This document shows positions 46,709 through 54,909 of a stretch of 63,704 nucleotides of DNA, one piece after another (the first letter of the stretch is position 1; each line of letters begins with the position of its first letter). The notes below the pieces were generated by a model. It made no database searches. It was not told where the DNA came from and saw only the letters and a list, made by a program, of their open reading frames with translations. The position numbers and the translations under genes are program-made. The stretch lies in contig NZ_CANBCP010000006.1 of assembly GCF_947367085.1 (NCBI RefSeq), positions 1 through 63,704 of the forward strand. The letters are read 5' to 3'. Source of the stretch: an uncultured Lactobacillus sp. (GTDB lineage Bacteria > Bacillota > Bacilli > Lactobacillales > Lactobacillaceae).

Positions 46709-47119
46709 ATGATTGATGAAAAGAATTTAAAAATTAATATTAAACCTGAAGCTCAAGACGTTATTAAGTCTAAAGTCCAACCTAATAGCGTAGTTTTACT
46801 AGCTTTAAATGACGGATCAAATGGTTATTCAAAATTAGGTGGCACTTGCACTATTGGCGCTGATTTTCAATTAGTTATCTTGGAGCAAAAAGATCCAGCT
46901 TTTAATTTAAAAATTGAAAATAATATGGGCTTAGATTTATATACTTCAAAAGATGAATTGCAATTTTTGGACAATGGTTTGGTTTTAAACGCTAGAAACA
47001 GTGTCTTATCTTTATCAAGTGATGAGGGAATTATTGATGGATCCGTTTCAATTGATAAGTTTGAAGGGAAGAAACTTTCAAAAGAAGAAATGGAAAAATT
47101 AGGTGGAAAGATCTGTTAG
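46709..47119 (+). CDS. HesB-like iron-sulfur cluster biosynthesis family protein
   Basis: A 136-residue soluble protein of the small Gram-positive group related to HesB/IscA A-type carriers. The central region NGYSKLGGTCTIGADFQLVIL and NNMGLDLYTSKDELQF gives the family's beta core; the C-terminus ends KIC. The canonical three-Cys set is not complete (one central Cys and a C-terminal Cys are seen), so cluster carriage is uncertain. Start ATG follows GGGAGG. No cluster-assembly genes are adjacent. Confidence 0.7.
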   Translation: MIDEKNLKINIKPEAQDVIKSKVQPNSVVLLALNDGSNGYSKLGGTCTIGADFQLVILEQKDPAFNLKIENNMGLDLYTSKDELQFLDNGLVLNARNSVLSLSSDEGIIDGSVSIDKFEGKKLSKEEMEKLGGKIC

Positions 47120-47218
47120 ACTAAGAAATCCTCTTCAAAGTCTTGAATTGGCGTAGTTTTTCGTGCTATGATAATAAAAGATTTTCGAAAATTTTAAATT
47201 GAGAGGAAGAATAGATCT

Positions 47219-47359
47219 ATGCGTAAAGGTGAAAACTATAACACTGGTGTTACTCCTAACTTAAGACCTAAGAACAAGAGAAACTCAAAAGCTCGTGTTA
47301 AGAGAGCAGCAGAAGTTGTTGCATTCTTAAACCAAGCAGCAAAAGATGAAAACAAGTAA
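47219..47359 (+). CDS. 46-residue basic conserved-looking protein
   Basis: A short ORF of 46 residues, MRKGENYNTGVTPNLRPKNK followed by RNSKARVKRAAEVVAFLNQA and a short tail. It has a good GAGAGGAAGA ribosome site 8 bases before the ATG, its own upstream spacer and a terminator right after. About a quarter of residues are Lys/Arg, with a predicted helix in the second half; an RNA- or ribosome-associated role is plausible but unproven. Confidence 0.7.
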   Translation: MRKGENYNTGVTPNLRPKNKRNSKARVKRAAEVVAFLNQAAKDENK

Positions 47360-47375
47360 TTAAATTTACTTAACG

Positions 47376-47402
47376 AAGATGCCGTTAGGCATCTTTTTTT
47401 TG
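47376..47402 (+). terminator. terminator of the 46-residue protein gene
   Basis: AAGATGCC (47376-47383) and GGCATCTT (47388-47395) around GTTA, then a T run. Confidence 0.85.
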
Positions 47403-47500
47403 TTGGAAAAATATATTTGCAAGTAGGGCTAGGATTTGCTATGATAGTAAAAATTTTAGACAATTTTATAAGTTTTTAGATTTAGGAGGAGCAAGTTTTT

Positions 47501-48148
47501 ATGGGTTTAAATGCATATATTCAAGGTTTTAATAGTTTAGAGTCAATTGATCGCGCACCAGGTTATTTTAAGTATCAACATCATTCAGTAGCTGATCACT
47601 CTTTTAGAACTGCGGAACTTGCTCAAATGATGGGTGACATTGAGGAAGTAGTTGGTAAGCAAAAAATCAACTGGAAGGCTCTTTATGAAAAAAGCTTGAA
47701 TCACGATTATACTGAAAGATTTATCGGCGATATTAAAACACCAGTTAAGTATGCAACACCTCAGTTAAGAAAAATGATTGGGGATGTTGAAGAGACAATG
47801 ACTGCTAAGTTCATCAAAGAAGAAATCCCTAAAGAATTCCAAGAAATTTACACTAAACGTTTGTCTGAAGGAAAAGATGATACTTTAGAAGGTAAGATTT
47901 TGTCTATTTGTGATAAGCTTGATCTGCTTTATGAAGCATATGGCGAAATTGAATTGGGCAATCCTAATCCAGTTTTCATGCAAATGTTTAAAGAAAGTCT
48001 TGAAACGATTAAAAAGTTTGATGATTTAGTATGTGTTCAATACTTTATCAAGAAGATTTTGCCAGATTTATTTAAGGGCGATTTTGCAGGTAAGGATAAG
48101 ATGCAAAGAATCGCATTTAGTATTTTGTTAATGGGAGAAGATAAATAA
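47501..48148 (+). CDS. HD-domain phosphohydrolase (YfbR-like)
   Basis: A 215-residue HD-superfamily protein. Metal and catalytic residues: H in HSVADHSFRTAEL, HD in LNHDYTERFIGD, and a distal D in CDKLDLLYEAYGE. These match the YfbR 5'-deoxynucleotidase type. It dephosphorylates nucleotides in relatives. Start ATG follows GGAGGAGC. The next gene, an HNH nuclease, starts at the very next base, so the two are translationally coupled. Confidence 0.85.
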   Translation: MGLNAYIQGFNSLESIDRAPGYFKYQHHSVADHSFRTAELAQMMGDIEEVVGKQKINWKALYEKSLNHDYTERFIGDIKTPVKYATPQLRKMIGDVEETMTAKFIKEEIPKEFQEIYTKRLSEGKDDTLEGKILSICDKLDLLYEAYGEIELGNPNPVFMQMFKESLETIKKFDDLVCVQYFIKKILPDLFKGDFAGKDKMQRIAFSILLMGEDK

Positions 48149-49072
48149 TTGAAGTTTGAATGTGCTTCATGCGGATTGCGCATTGATAGTTTGCATTTTA
48201 AGCAAAAAGGGCTAATGAACCCAAAACTAACTAGTATTTGTGATATTTGTATTCAGCACCAGCTTGATCCGAAAAATTTTGAAAATAAAGTTATTCAAGA
48301 TATTTCCCAGGTAATGCTTTATGGCTTTTCTGGTAAAAAAACCGACTCTAGACAATTAAAAAAGGCAGAATACCTAGTTGATCGCACGCAAAAAAAGCAA
48401 TACGAGGCTTTGATTCAAGATTTTGATAGTAATGAAGTAGCACAAGCGCAGATTGACAGGAGAGACTTTAATCAGGCAATTATCGATAGTGAAGATGGCA
48501 AAATTAATTATGTACCCAAGCTCGGAGTCGACTTTGCGGTTAATATGGAAAATTTAGGCTTGAAAGCTGATTTTTCTTTAAATGAAGTTGATTATATTGA
48601 TCGTGAAAGGATTCGCGCTAGGTATAATTATCGCTGCCAGTATTGTGGTAGACGCGGCAGTAGTGTTGATCACAAGGATCCGGTGTCTTTATCACACAAT
48701 AATAATTTTGATAATTTGATATTGTCTTGTTCCGAATGTAATACTATTAAATCTAACATGCCTTATGAATTATTTATCAAGCTAAATGATCGAATTTCTG
48801 GTATTAATAAAAAACTTGTTAAATATGAAAATACTCTAGCCAATTTAAAAGAAGAGTTTGCACAAGCTAAACGATATTTAGCCGGGCAAGTTCATTTGCG
48901 TGGGGTGGTTAGTGACCCTGAATTAAATGCAATTCGTAAGCAAAATAAAAAGCTTCAAGATGCAATTGATAGTTTACAAAGTGATTATGATGCTTTGCGT
49001 AATACTAGAAAAAGCTATTTCGAAGCCGGATGGAAGTTAGAAACAGAACAAGAAAATCCAGATATTATCTAA
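48149..49072 (+). CDS. HNH endonuclease with zinc motifs
   Basis: A 307-residue protein. N-terminus has a putative zinc knuckle: CASCGLRI (residues 4-11) and CDICIQ (about 30-35). The HNH module is at about 165-215: CQYCGRRGSSVDHKDPVSLS, then LILSCSECNTIKSNM. The two CxxC pairs and the His-Asn-His positions fit a catalytic HNH fold. The C-terminal 80 residues form a coiled coil (YENTLANLKEEFAQAKRYL). Start is TTG 48149, one base after the HD gene stop. Could be a DNA-modifying or defence nuclease; function not established. Confidence 0.82.
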   Translation: MKFECASCGLRIDSLHFKQKGLMNPKLTSICDICIQHQLDPKNFENKVIQDISQVMLYGFSGKKTDSRQLKKAEYLVDRTQKKQYEALIQDFDSNEVAQAQIDRRDFNQAIIDSEDGKINYVPKLGVDFAVNMENLGLKADFSLNEVDYIDRERIRARYNYRCQYCGRRGSSVDHKDPVSLSHNNNFDNLILSCSECNTIKSNMPYELFIKLNDRISGINKKLVKYENTLANLKEEFAQAKRYLAGQVHLRGVVSDPELNAIRKQNKKLQDAIDSLQSDYDALRNTRKSYFEAGWKLETEQENPDII

Positions 49073-49077
49073 TTTAG

Positions 49078-49118
49078 AAGCTACTTATGATTGAAAATCA
49101 AATCATAGGTAGCTTTTT
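49078..49118 (+). terminator. terminator of the HD-HNH operon
   Basis: AAGCTAC plus TATGATT on one side pair with AATCATA and GTAGCTT on the other (49078-49092 with 49101-49115), followed by T residues. Confidence 0.85.
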
Positions 49119-49193
49119 ATTTGTCTTGTTTTTAATTTGCAATAATTACGATTATTAGAAATAAAATGGTAGGTAATTCAGAATTTTTCTAAA

Positions 49194-49233
49194 AAATAGC
49201 AGCCTCTCTAATCTAAGAAAGGCTGCTATTTGC
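49194..49233 (-). terminator. terminator of the small membrane-protein gene
   Basis: AAATAGCAGCCT (49194-49205) and AGGCTGCTATTT (49220-49231); on the minus strand six T follow. Confidence 0.8.
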
Positions 49234-49252
49234 TTTAGAAACATATTTAGCT

Positions 49253-49519
49253 TTAATCATTACTATTTAGTTTACGATAGCCAAAGTAAAATTGGATGCA
49301 GGCCAATACAACGTTAACCCAATTAAGGCAAATAAACCAGTCAGCTAAAGCTCCTGGATTGTGGCTAACGCCGTAGTATACCCAAAAGCCAATGATGATT
49401 GCGCAGACATTGATCCAAGCAAATGTCTTTTGGTAGCCTTGTTTATTAAGAACAAACCACATCCAAATAACGTTAATAATAAACCAAATCAACAGTATCC
49501 AAAATACAAAGGTGAACAT
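49253..49519 (-). CDS. small membrane protein of unknown function
   Basis: An 88-residue protein with three hydrophobic segments (about 2-24, 34-52 and 62-80). Trp is abundant. The layout resembles nicotinamide/PnuC-like or YrvD-type small membrane proteins, but I cannot assign it. GGAAAGGAGTTAC precedes the ATG. Single gene. Confidence 0.7.
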   Translation of the reverse strand: MFTFVFWILLIWFIINVIWMWFVLNKQGYQKTFAWINVCAIIIGFWVYYGVSHNPGALADWFICLNWVNVVLACIQFYFGYRKLNSND

Positions 49520-49551
49520 AATTGTAACTCCTTTCCTTCAAGTAACATGTA

Positions 49552-49744
49552 TCATCTCTTCAATAAACAGTATGAATCCGTGACCGATCTAATTCAATTA
49601 ATTGCACTTTTAGAGATAGTAAAAAGGATTCCAACTGATACAATCCCACCAAAGTGGACGATTGAAATACATAAAGTATTCAATTATTCACGAAGATGGG
49701 ATGTATCACGCAGGAATCCTTTCTTTAAAATTGTTCACGTCTAA
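49552..49744 (+). other. possible ORF or gene remnant between two minus-strand genes
   Basis: The plus-strand frame beginning MYHLFNKQYESVTDLIQLIA and ending [12 protein letters not shown] reads like a protein, with good residue balance. However, it has no ribosome site, it shares its last 20 bases with the ATPase stop end, and its upstream part is antisense to the small membrane protein. It may be a remnant of a lost gene. I do not recognise it. Confidence 0.2.
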
Positions 49745-50489
49745 AGTTACGTAAGAACTTTTGCGTTTTTTCTTCTTGAGGATGGTTAAAGATTTGATCT
49801 GGCGTTCCTTGTTCAGCAATCACACCATCGCTCATAAATAATACTTTATCAGAAATGTCACGAGCAAAGCCCATTTCATGAGTAACGATTGCCATTGTTA
49901 AACCAGTTTTAGCTAAGTTACTCATAGTATTTAAAACTTCACCAACCATTTCAGGATCAAGAGCACTTGTTGGTTCATCAAAAAGTAAGACTTCCGGGTC
50001 CATCGAAATAGCTCGGGCAATAGCAACACGTTGCTGCTGACCACCAGATAGTTGACTGGGTTTGGCGTCAATAAATGAATCCATCCCAACCTTTTTTAAG
50101 TTCTTAATTGCAGTTTCTTTGGCTTCACTCTTGGAGCGACCTAGAACCATTTCTTGTCCGATCATGCAATTTTGAAGAACATTTTTATTATTAAAAAGGT
50201 TGAATTGTTGAAATACCATCCCGACTTTTGAACGATAAGTATTTAGGTCGAACTTAGGATCTAAGATGTTATTTCCGTGAAAAAGGATTTTTCCACCTGT
50301 TGGCTCTTCTAGTAAGTTGATACATCTAAGCATAGTAGATTTACCACCACCGGAAGGTCCAATAATTGTCATGATTTCGCCTTGGTTAATGTTAAAGGAA
50401 ATATCACGCAAAACTTTGTGGTCACCATAATTTTTTTGTAAATGTTCTACTTGTAAGATATGTTGTTCGTTATTATTGTTCATGTTCAA
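49725..50489 (-). CDS. amino acid ABC transporter ATPase
   Basis: A 254-residue GlnQ-type ATPase. Walker [10 protein letters not shown] (about 39-47), Q-loop [12 protein letters not shown], signature [15 protein letters not shown], Walker [14 protein letters not shown] and switch VTHEMGF are all intact. Start overlaps the fused receptor/permease gene by 17 bases. It energises that transporter. Given the upstream lysine riboswitch, lysine is the predicted cargo. Confidence 0.95.
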   Translation of the reverse strand: MNMNNNNEQHILQVEHLQKNYGDHKVLRDISFNINQGEIMTIIGPSGGGKSTMLRCINLLEEPTGGKILFHGNNILDPKFDLNTYRSKVGMVFQQFNLFNNKNVLQNCMIGQEMVLGRSKSEAKETAIKNLKKVGMDSFIDAKPSQLSGGQQQRVAIARAISMDPEVLLFDEPTSALDPEMVGEVLNTMSNLAKTGLTMAIVTHEMGFARDISDKVLFMSDGVIAEQGTPDQIFNHPQEEKTQKFLRNFRREQF

Positions 50490-52101
50490 ATCCGGTCTCC
50501 TTTGGATCTTGTACTTGAAGTTGGTTAGCCATTAAGTTGTAATTCTTAGGACCTTCCAGTTTTCTTTCAATGAAGTTGAAGATTCGAGTAATTGAGAAAG
50601 TAAGAATCAAGTAAATCATTGAAATAATGAAGTAGGTTTGGAAGAATTCGAATGTTTGACTGGCAACAGTTGTACCAACAAAGAATAATTCTGATACTGA
50701 AATAATACTTAATACGGAAGTATCCTTGATGTTAACGATAAATTCGTTAGTAATTGATGGTAAACAGTTCTTGATAGCTTGTGGCAAAATGATGTGCCAC
50801 ATTTGTTGAGAGTGGGTCATACCCAAAGCACTTGCAGCTTCAAATTGTCCTTTTGCAGTTGCATTAATACCACCACGGATAACCTCGGCTAAGTAAGCAC
50901 CTGTGTTAATTGAGACAATTACTAAAGCAGCTACAGTTCTATTTAAGTTTAAGTGCCATAATTGAGCGATTCCATAGTAGATAACAGCTGCTTGAACCAT
51001 CATAGGAGTACCACGGAAAACTTCAATATAAACCGCTAATATCCAATCAACAATCTTTAAGCCCCACTTCTTACCAGTTGACTTAGGGGTAGGGATAGTA
51101 CGAACAATTCCTACTAATAAACCAATAAAGAATCCGGCAGCAGTACCAACTAAGGCTAATAGTAAAGTCATTCCGACCCCACCTAAGATCATGCCACCAT
51201 ATTGACGCATAATTGCCATAAACCAGTTTTCCTTCTTAGTTGAAGTAGAAGAAGAACTGCCGGCTTTAGGTTGTTCTTTAATAGCAGTAGCCATTAATTG
51301 GTTACGCTTTTGAGTAGAAATTCCTGCTAAAACATCGTTAACGCTATTTAAAAGCTTAGTATTGCCTTTCTTAACACCGATACTAGTGATTGAATCGTCT
51401 GCTGGAACAGTAAAGCCAGACATCTTGTTTAAGTTAACTGCAACGATATTTGGATTTACTCTGTGGTAACTTTCATATTCAATATCTTCAGCTACATAAC
51501 CATCAATTGTACCGGATGATAGACTTTGACGCATTGCTGAAAAGTCACGCATTGCAGGTTCGCGCTTAGCACCTTTGAGTTGCTTAATTAAATCATAGTG
51601 CAAAGTACCTTGTTGAGCAGTTAGCTTAGCACCTTTGAAATCTTGTAAGTTCTTAGCAGTTGCATATTTGCTAGCTTTATTAACAATAACTACAAAAGTA
51701 CTTTTACGATATGGATTAGAAAAGTTAATTGCCTTTCTTCTTTCAGCAGTAGGAGACATACCGGCAATAATCAAATCAATCTTGCCAGAAGTTAATGCAG
51801 GCAGTAACCCATCCCATTGCGTTTTTTCAACTACGACGCGACGGTGAAGTTTTTTACCAATGATTTTGGCAATTTGGACGTCGTATCCATTAGCAAATTG
51901 CTTAGAACCATCAATTGGAACAGCACCATTTGCATCAGTTGTTTGTGTCCAGTTGTAAGGAGGGTAGTTAGCCTCCATACCAATTTTTAAGACCGGCTCT
52001 TTAGAAGCAGCCTGAGCTTGGTTTGAGGTAAAATGCAAACCAATAAATAAACTTAGAATTATAGCCATTAGGGCAGTTAGCCATGTTGTTTTTGACTTCA
52101 C
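50473..52101 (-). CDS. fused substrate-binding/permease ABC transporter (predicted lysine)
   Basis: A 542-residue fusion. Start is GTG 52101, correctly spaced from GGAGG; the in-frame TTG at 52119 overlaps that site. Signal or TM anchor at about 8-30. A periplasmic-type binding domain (about 40-275) begins [14 protein letters not shown] and has [14 protein letters not shown] and [12 protein letters not shown] linker follows, then the permease half (about 300-520) with several TMs and the EAA loop [20 protein letters not shown]. Such GlnPH-type fusions are common in lactic acid bacteria. The lysine riboswitch upstream gives the substrate prediction. Overlaps its ATPase gene. Confidence 0.93.
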   Translation of the reverse strand: MKSKTTWLTALMAIILSLFIGLHFTSNQAQAASKEPVLKIGMEANYPPYNWTQTTDANGAVPIDGSKQFANGYDVQIAKIIGKKLHRRVVVEKTQWDGLLPALTSGKIDLIIAGMSPTAERRKAINFSNPYRKSTFVVIVNKASKYATAKNLQDFKGAKLTAQQGTLHYDLIKQLKGAKREPAMRDFSAMRQSLSSGTIDGYVAEDIEYESYHRVNPNIVAVNLNKMSGFTVPADDSITSIGVKKGNTKLLNSVNDVLAGISTQKRNQLMATAIKEQPKAGSSSSTSTKKENWFMAIMRQYGGMILGGVGMTLLLALVGTAAGFFIGLLVGIVRTIPTPKSTGKKWGLKIVDWILAVYIEVFRGTPMMVQAAVIYYGIAQLWHLNLNRTVAALVIVSINTGAYLAEVIRGGINATAKGQFEAASALGMTHSQQMWHIILPQAIKNCLPSITNEFIVNIKDTSVLSIISVSELFFVGTTVASQTFEFFQTYFIISMIYLILTFSITRIFNFIERKLEGPKNYNLMANQLQVQDPKETGFEHEQ

Positions 52102-52159
52102 TTTGAAATATACCTCCAAAAAATAATTTCAAATAAAGCCAATACAATAAAAGCGTAAA

Positions 52160-52191
52160 TAAAAACCTCGTTGTTAACCAAAACAACGAGG
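52160..52191 (-). terminator. lysine riboswitch terminator
   Basis: CCTCGTTGTT (52166-52175) and AACAACGAGG (52182-52191) form a perfect 10-bp stem; on the minus strand TTTTTA follows. It separates the aptamer from the transporter start. Confidence 0.9.
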
Positions 52192-52216
52192 GTAAATCAT
52201 CAGTACTTAAACCAAA

Positions 52217-52390
52217 TCATATAGCGCTCCCTGGGGACTACCAGGACAGTCCGCAAGATTTTGTCTTGCGGCCCAACAAGCTTAACTCACGAAAGTCTCG
52301 CTTATTTCGGCGAAAGCCCTAAAAATAATGATCATAGTCTTCGTGAACTCACATTATTTTCGTGACTGTCGCAACCTCTATTGCATTGGG
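52217..52390 (-). promoter_or_regulatory. lysine (L-box) riboswitch
   Basis: On the minus strand the RNA has the core order of the L-box: AGAGGTTGCG near 52370, then GGGCTTTCGCCGAAAT (52319-52304), then AGTC..CTGG..CCAGGGAGCGCTAT near 52220-52240. The aptamer helices can be drawn around these, including a stem GCCGCAAGA..TCTTGCGG at 52254-52272. A terminator follows. The downstream gene is an amino acid ABC transporter, as often for this class. Confidence 0.8.
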
Positions 52391-52424
52391 GATTTATTTA
52401 ACTGATGAAAAGATTAAACGATAT

Positions 52425-53063
52425 CTAATTTTTTGTCAATACAAAACCGTGATTTTCTTTGATATCTTTTTTCTTAATGTCAGAAACATAAGGATTTCCG
52501 CTAACAATAAAGCGTAATTCTTTCTTGGCCCACTTGGGATCTGCTTGACTCACACCTACTCTTGGTAAAGCGATGATTTTTTCAATTTTCTTTTTATGAT
52601 TTAAATCAATATCAAAAGGTGAGTCTTGTAAGGGATGAAGATCCCACTTGCGGCTAGTAATGCCAAACGCCTGCATCATTTTGCCGGGACCGTTAGTTAG
52701 TAAGGTGCCATTTTTGCCGTGGCGATTTTTAATCATAGTTTCAATCCCCGTTTCAGGCTCAATTGCTCGAATTAAAACTCCCTCAGGCTCATTTTCCTGC
52801 TGCGTTGCGACATCGAAAAAGAAATATTGACGCTGTGAATAAATATATAAAGTGCCGCCAGCACGGTATAAGCCTTCATTTGCTTGTGAGCGACGACCGT
52901 TAAAAGAATGAGCTGCACGATCTTTTACGCCGACATAAGCTTCTGTTTCAACAATGGTTCCACTTAGAATTTCTTTTCCAATGTCAAAACTTAGCCTGCG
53001 TCCTAATAAGTCTTGAGCGATAGCAGCTGTTGAGCGATTTGTAAAAAATGGATTTGCCTTCAT
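52425..53063 (-). CDS. mpg: 3-methyladenine DNA glycosylase (AAG/MPG family)
   Basis: A ~212-residue alkyladenine DNA glycosylase that excises alkylated and deaminated purines. Motifs: SGTIVETEAYVGVKDRAAHS, GTLYIY..YFFFDV, GVLIRAIEPETG and NGPGKMMQAFGI. Start is ATG 53063 or the in-frame GTG 53075; both have weak ribosome sites, so the N-terminus is uncertain by 4 residues. Near two other candidate alkylation/base-damage genes (53128-54795). Confidence 0.93.
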   Translation of the reverse strand: MKANPFFTNRSTAAIAQDLLGRRLSFDIGKEILSGTIVETEAYVGVKDRAAHSFNGRRSQANEGLYRAGGTLYIYSQRQYFFFDVATQQENEPEGVLIRAIEPETGIETMIKNRHGKNGTLLTNGPGKMMQAFGITSRKWDLHPLQDSPFDIDLNHKKKIEKIIALPRVGVSQADPKWAKKELRFIVSGNPYVSDIKKKDIKENHGFVLTKN

Positions 53064-53127
53064 TATTTTTTTCACTTCTTAGTTATAGCGTTAAACTAAT
53101 TCTAGAATAGAAAATAAAAAAGGAAAA

Positions 53128-53499
53128 GTGATTACTATGCCTGAAATAGAAGTTGTTAGAATTTATGATCATAATCAGCCTGATGGTTATCGCATTTTGG
53201 TAGACCGTCTTTGGCCCAGAGGAATGAGTAAAGTACGTGCTCATTTGGACAAGTGGGATAAAGAAATTGGACCAAGCACTGATTTGCGCAAGTGGTTTAA
53301 TCATGAAGATGATAAGTATCCGACCTTTAAAGAAAAATACTTTAAAGAGCTTGATAAAAATTCTTATACAAAGGAATTTATCACTGATGTCAAAAATCAT
53401 TTAACAAATGAAAATGTTTTATTTTTATATGGTGCTAAGAACAAAAAATGCAACCAAGCGGTTGCATTAAAAGAATATGTTTTAAATCATTTGAATTAA
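53128..53499 (+). CDS. DUF488 family protein
   Basis: A 123-residue soluble protein of the DUF488 family (VDRLWPRGMSK at about 30-40, GPSTDLRKWF, and FLYGAKNKKCNQAV). The conserved Arg and Cys positions suggest a small redox or nucleotide-binding fold, but no activity is known to me. Start is GTG 53128 or ATG 53137, both 5-14 bases after an AAGGA site. Its end overlaps the convergent terC stop by 4 bases. Confidence 0.82.
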   Translation: MITMPEIEVVRIYDHNQPDGYRILVDRLWPRGMSKVRAHLDKWDKEIGPSTDLRKWFNHEDDKYPTFKEKYFKELDKNSYTKEFITDVKNHLTNENVLFLYGAKNKKCNQAVALKEYVLNHLN

Positions 53500-54278
53500 G
53501 GCATTCTTTTGCCATGGCGAGCTTGTCGCAGATAGTGAAAAAGAATTGTAAGAGCCACTGTTGAAAAGACAATTGCTGCAAAAACAGTATCGGGAAGCTT
53601 GAAATTGAGCGGCGGAAGCGAAATTAAGAGCTTTAAAGCGATAATCGCAATTAAAACATAAGCCATTGTTTGTAGTTCAGGAATAATTTCCATTAGCTTA
53701 ATAATTACTTCGGCAACGCCTCGCATACATAGAATCCCAATCATTCCACCAATCAAAACAACGACAGGATTATTTGACATAGCTAAGGCAGCTAAAACTG
53801 AATCAATCGAAAAGACAATATCCATTGATTCAATCGAGATAACAGTTCTCCAAAATAAGGACAAGCGATGCTTGCCTTTTTTTAATACTTTTTCTTTTTC
53901 ATTAGCTTCTTTTTTCTTTTCTTCAGCTGCAACTTTTTCTGGGTGCCGGACATCATAGAAGTACTTATAAACTAAGTAAAATAGATATAAGCCACCTAAT
54001 AATTTAACTTCCCAGAAATTAATTAAATAAGTACCAATTCCAATAACAATAAACCGAAAAAGGTATGCTCCCCATAAACCGTAAACTAATGATTTTCTTT
54101 GTTCTTCTTTATCGGGTAAAACTTGAGTTTGAGCAGCCAAAACTACTGCGTTATCAACAGATAATAAGCACTCCATCAAAATTAGCGTTAAGATCATCAT
54201 CCAATCTTTGCCACTAGTTAAAACGTGTGCCCAATTTCCACCATCGAAAAAAGGTTGGTAGAGTCTAAGAATTTGCAT
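53496..54278 (-). CDS. TerC family membrane protein
   Basis: A 260-residue, seven-to-eight-TM protein of the TerC/YkoY-YceF family, implicated in metal (manganese) efflux coupled to secretion in relatives. Acidic motif MECLLSVDNAVVLAAQ at about 35-50 and SIESMDIVFSIDSVLAAL near 145-162 supply the conserved Asp/Glu of the family. A charged Lys/Glu loop lies at about 113-135. Start overlaps the alkyltransferase gene by 14 bases, so they are coupled. Confidence 0.92.
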   Translation of the reverse strand: MQILRLYQPFFDGGNWAHVLTSGKDWMMILTLILMECLLSVDNAVVLAAQTQVLPDKEEQRKSLVYGLWGAYLFRFIVIGIGTYLINFWEVKLLGGLYLFYLVYKYFYDVRHPEKVAAEEKKKEANEKEKVLKKGKHRLSLFWRTVISIESMDIVFSIDSVLAALAMSNNPVVVLIGGMIGILCMRGVAEVIIKLMEIIPELQTMAYVLIAIIALKLLISLPPLNFKLPDTVFAAIVFSTVALTILFHYLRQARHGKRMP

Positions 54279-54795
54279 TCAGATATCCCTTCTCTAAGTT
54301 AATTAGACGGAGTTTTTCTTTCGCACCCATGCGATAGCCGCCTACTTGCTTATCATTAAGGATAACACGATGACTAGGAATAAAAATTAAATTTGGATTA
54401 AGAGCTACTGCATGAGCAACTGCACGAACAGAAGTTGACCCATTGATAGCGGCTGCTAAATCTCCATAAGTTACAGTTGAGCCATAGGGAATTTTTTGAA
54501 TCATCTGAATGACTTTATTTTGAAATGGAGTTCCAAAAGTACCATAGTCGATTGGCAACGTAAATTTTTTTCTCGTTCCAGCAAAGTATTCTTTGAGCTG
54601 GCGGATATATGGTGCCACTCTTTTTGGATCATGGACCATCATTTGATTAGGATAAAAAGTATAAATAGAAGAATATTTGGTGTCATCTTTTAGGCCAACG
54701 AATGCAAGGCCAGTATTGCTGACTGCAAGTTGGTAAGTCCAGGGCTTGATTTCAACATTGTCATAGTAATAGATATTTGAATTAGAGAACGGCAT
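54265..54795 (-). CDS. ogt: O6-alkylguanine-DNA alkyltransferase homologue with Ser replacing the catalytic Cys
   Basis: A 176-residue member of the Ogt/MGMT family. The N-terminal ~80 residues match the Ada_N/Ogt-type ribonuclease-like lobe (IKPWTYQLAVSNTGLAFVGL). The C-terminal DNA-binding lobe has PFQNKVIQMIQKIPYGSTVT and YGDLAAAINGSTSVRAVAHA. In place of the active-site PCHRV it reads IPSHRVIL, with Ser141 encoded by AGT. The rest of the site, including the downstream VGGYRMG loop, is kept. Without the Cys it cannot do the usual alkyl transfer. It may bind lesions like an alkyltransferase-like protein. Coupled to TerC. Confidence 0.85.
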   Translation of the reverse strand: MPFSNSNIYYYDNVEIKPWTYQLAVSNTGLAFVGLKDDTKYSSIYTFYPNQMMVHDPKRVAPYIRQLKEYFAGTRKKFTLPIDYGTFGTPFQNKVIQMIQKIPYGSTVTYGDLAAAINGSTSVRAVAHAVALNPNLIFIPSHRVILNDKQVGGYRMGAKEKLRLINLEKGYLNANS

Positions 54796-54831
54796 TAAAT
54801 CGCACCCTTTCTAAAAGTTATTCCATGAATA

Positions 54832-54861
54832 GTATACTATAAAAATAACATTATAGTATAC
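54832..54861. promoter_or_regulatory. 11-bp inverted repeat upstream of the alkyltransferase-like gene
   Basis: GTATACTATAA (54832-54842) and TTATAGTATAC (54851-54861) are perfect complements 8 bases apart. On the minus strand it includes TATAAT, a possible -10 of the gene starting at 54795, so a bound repressor would block the promoter. Confidence 0.5.
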
Positions 54862-54909
54862 CAAAAGTGACAAAGTGTCAGTAAATACCCATTAAAAAAT
54901 AACATTACA

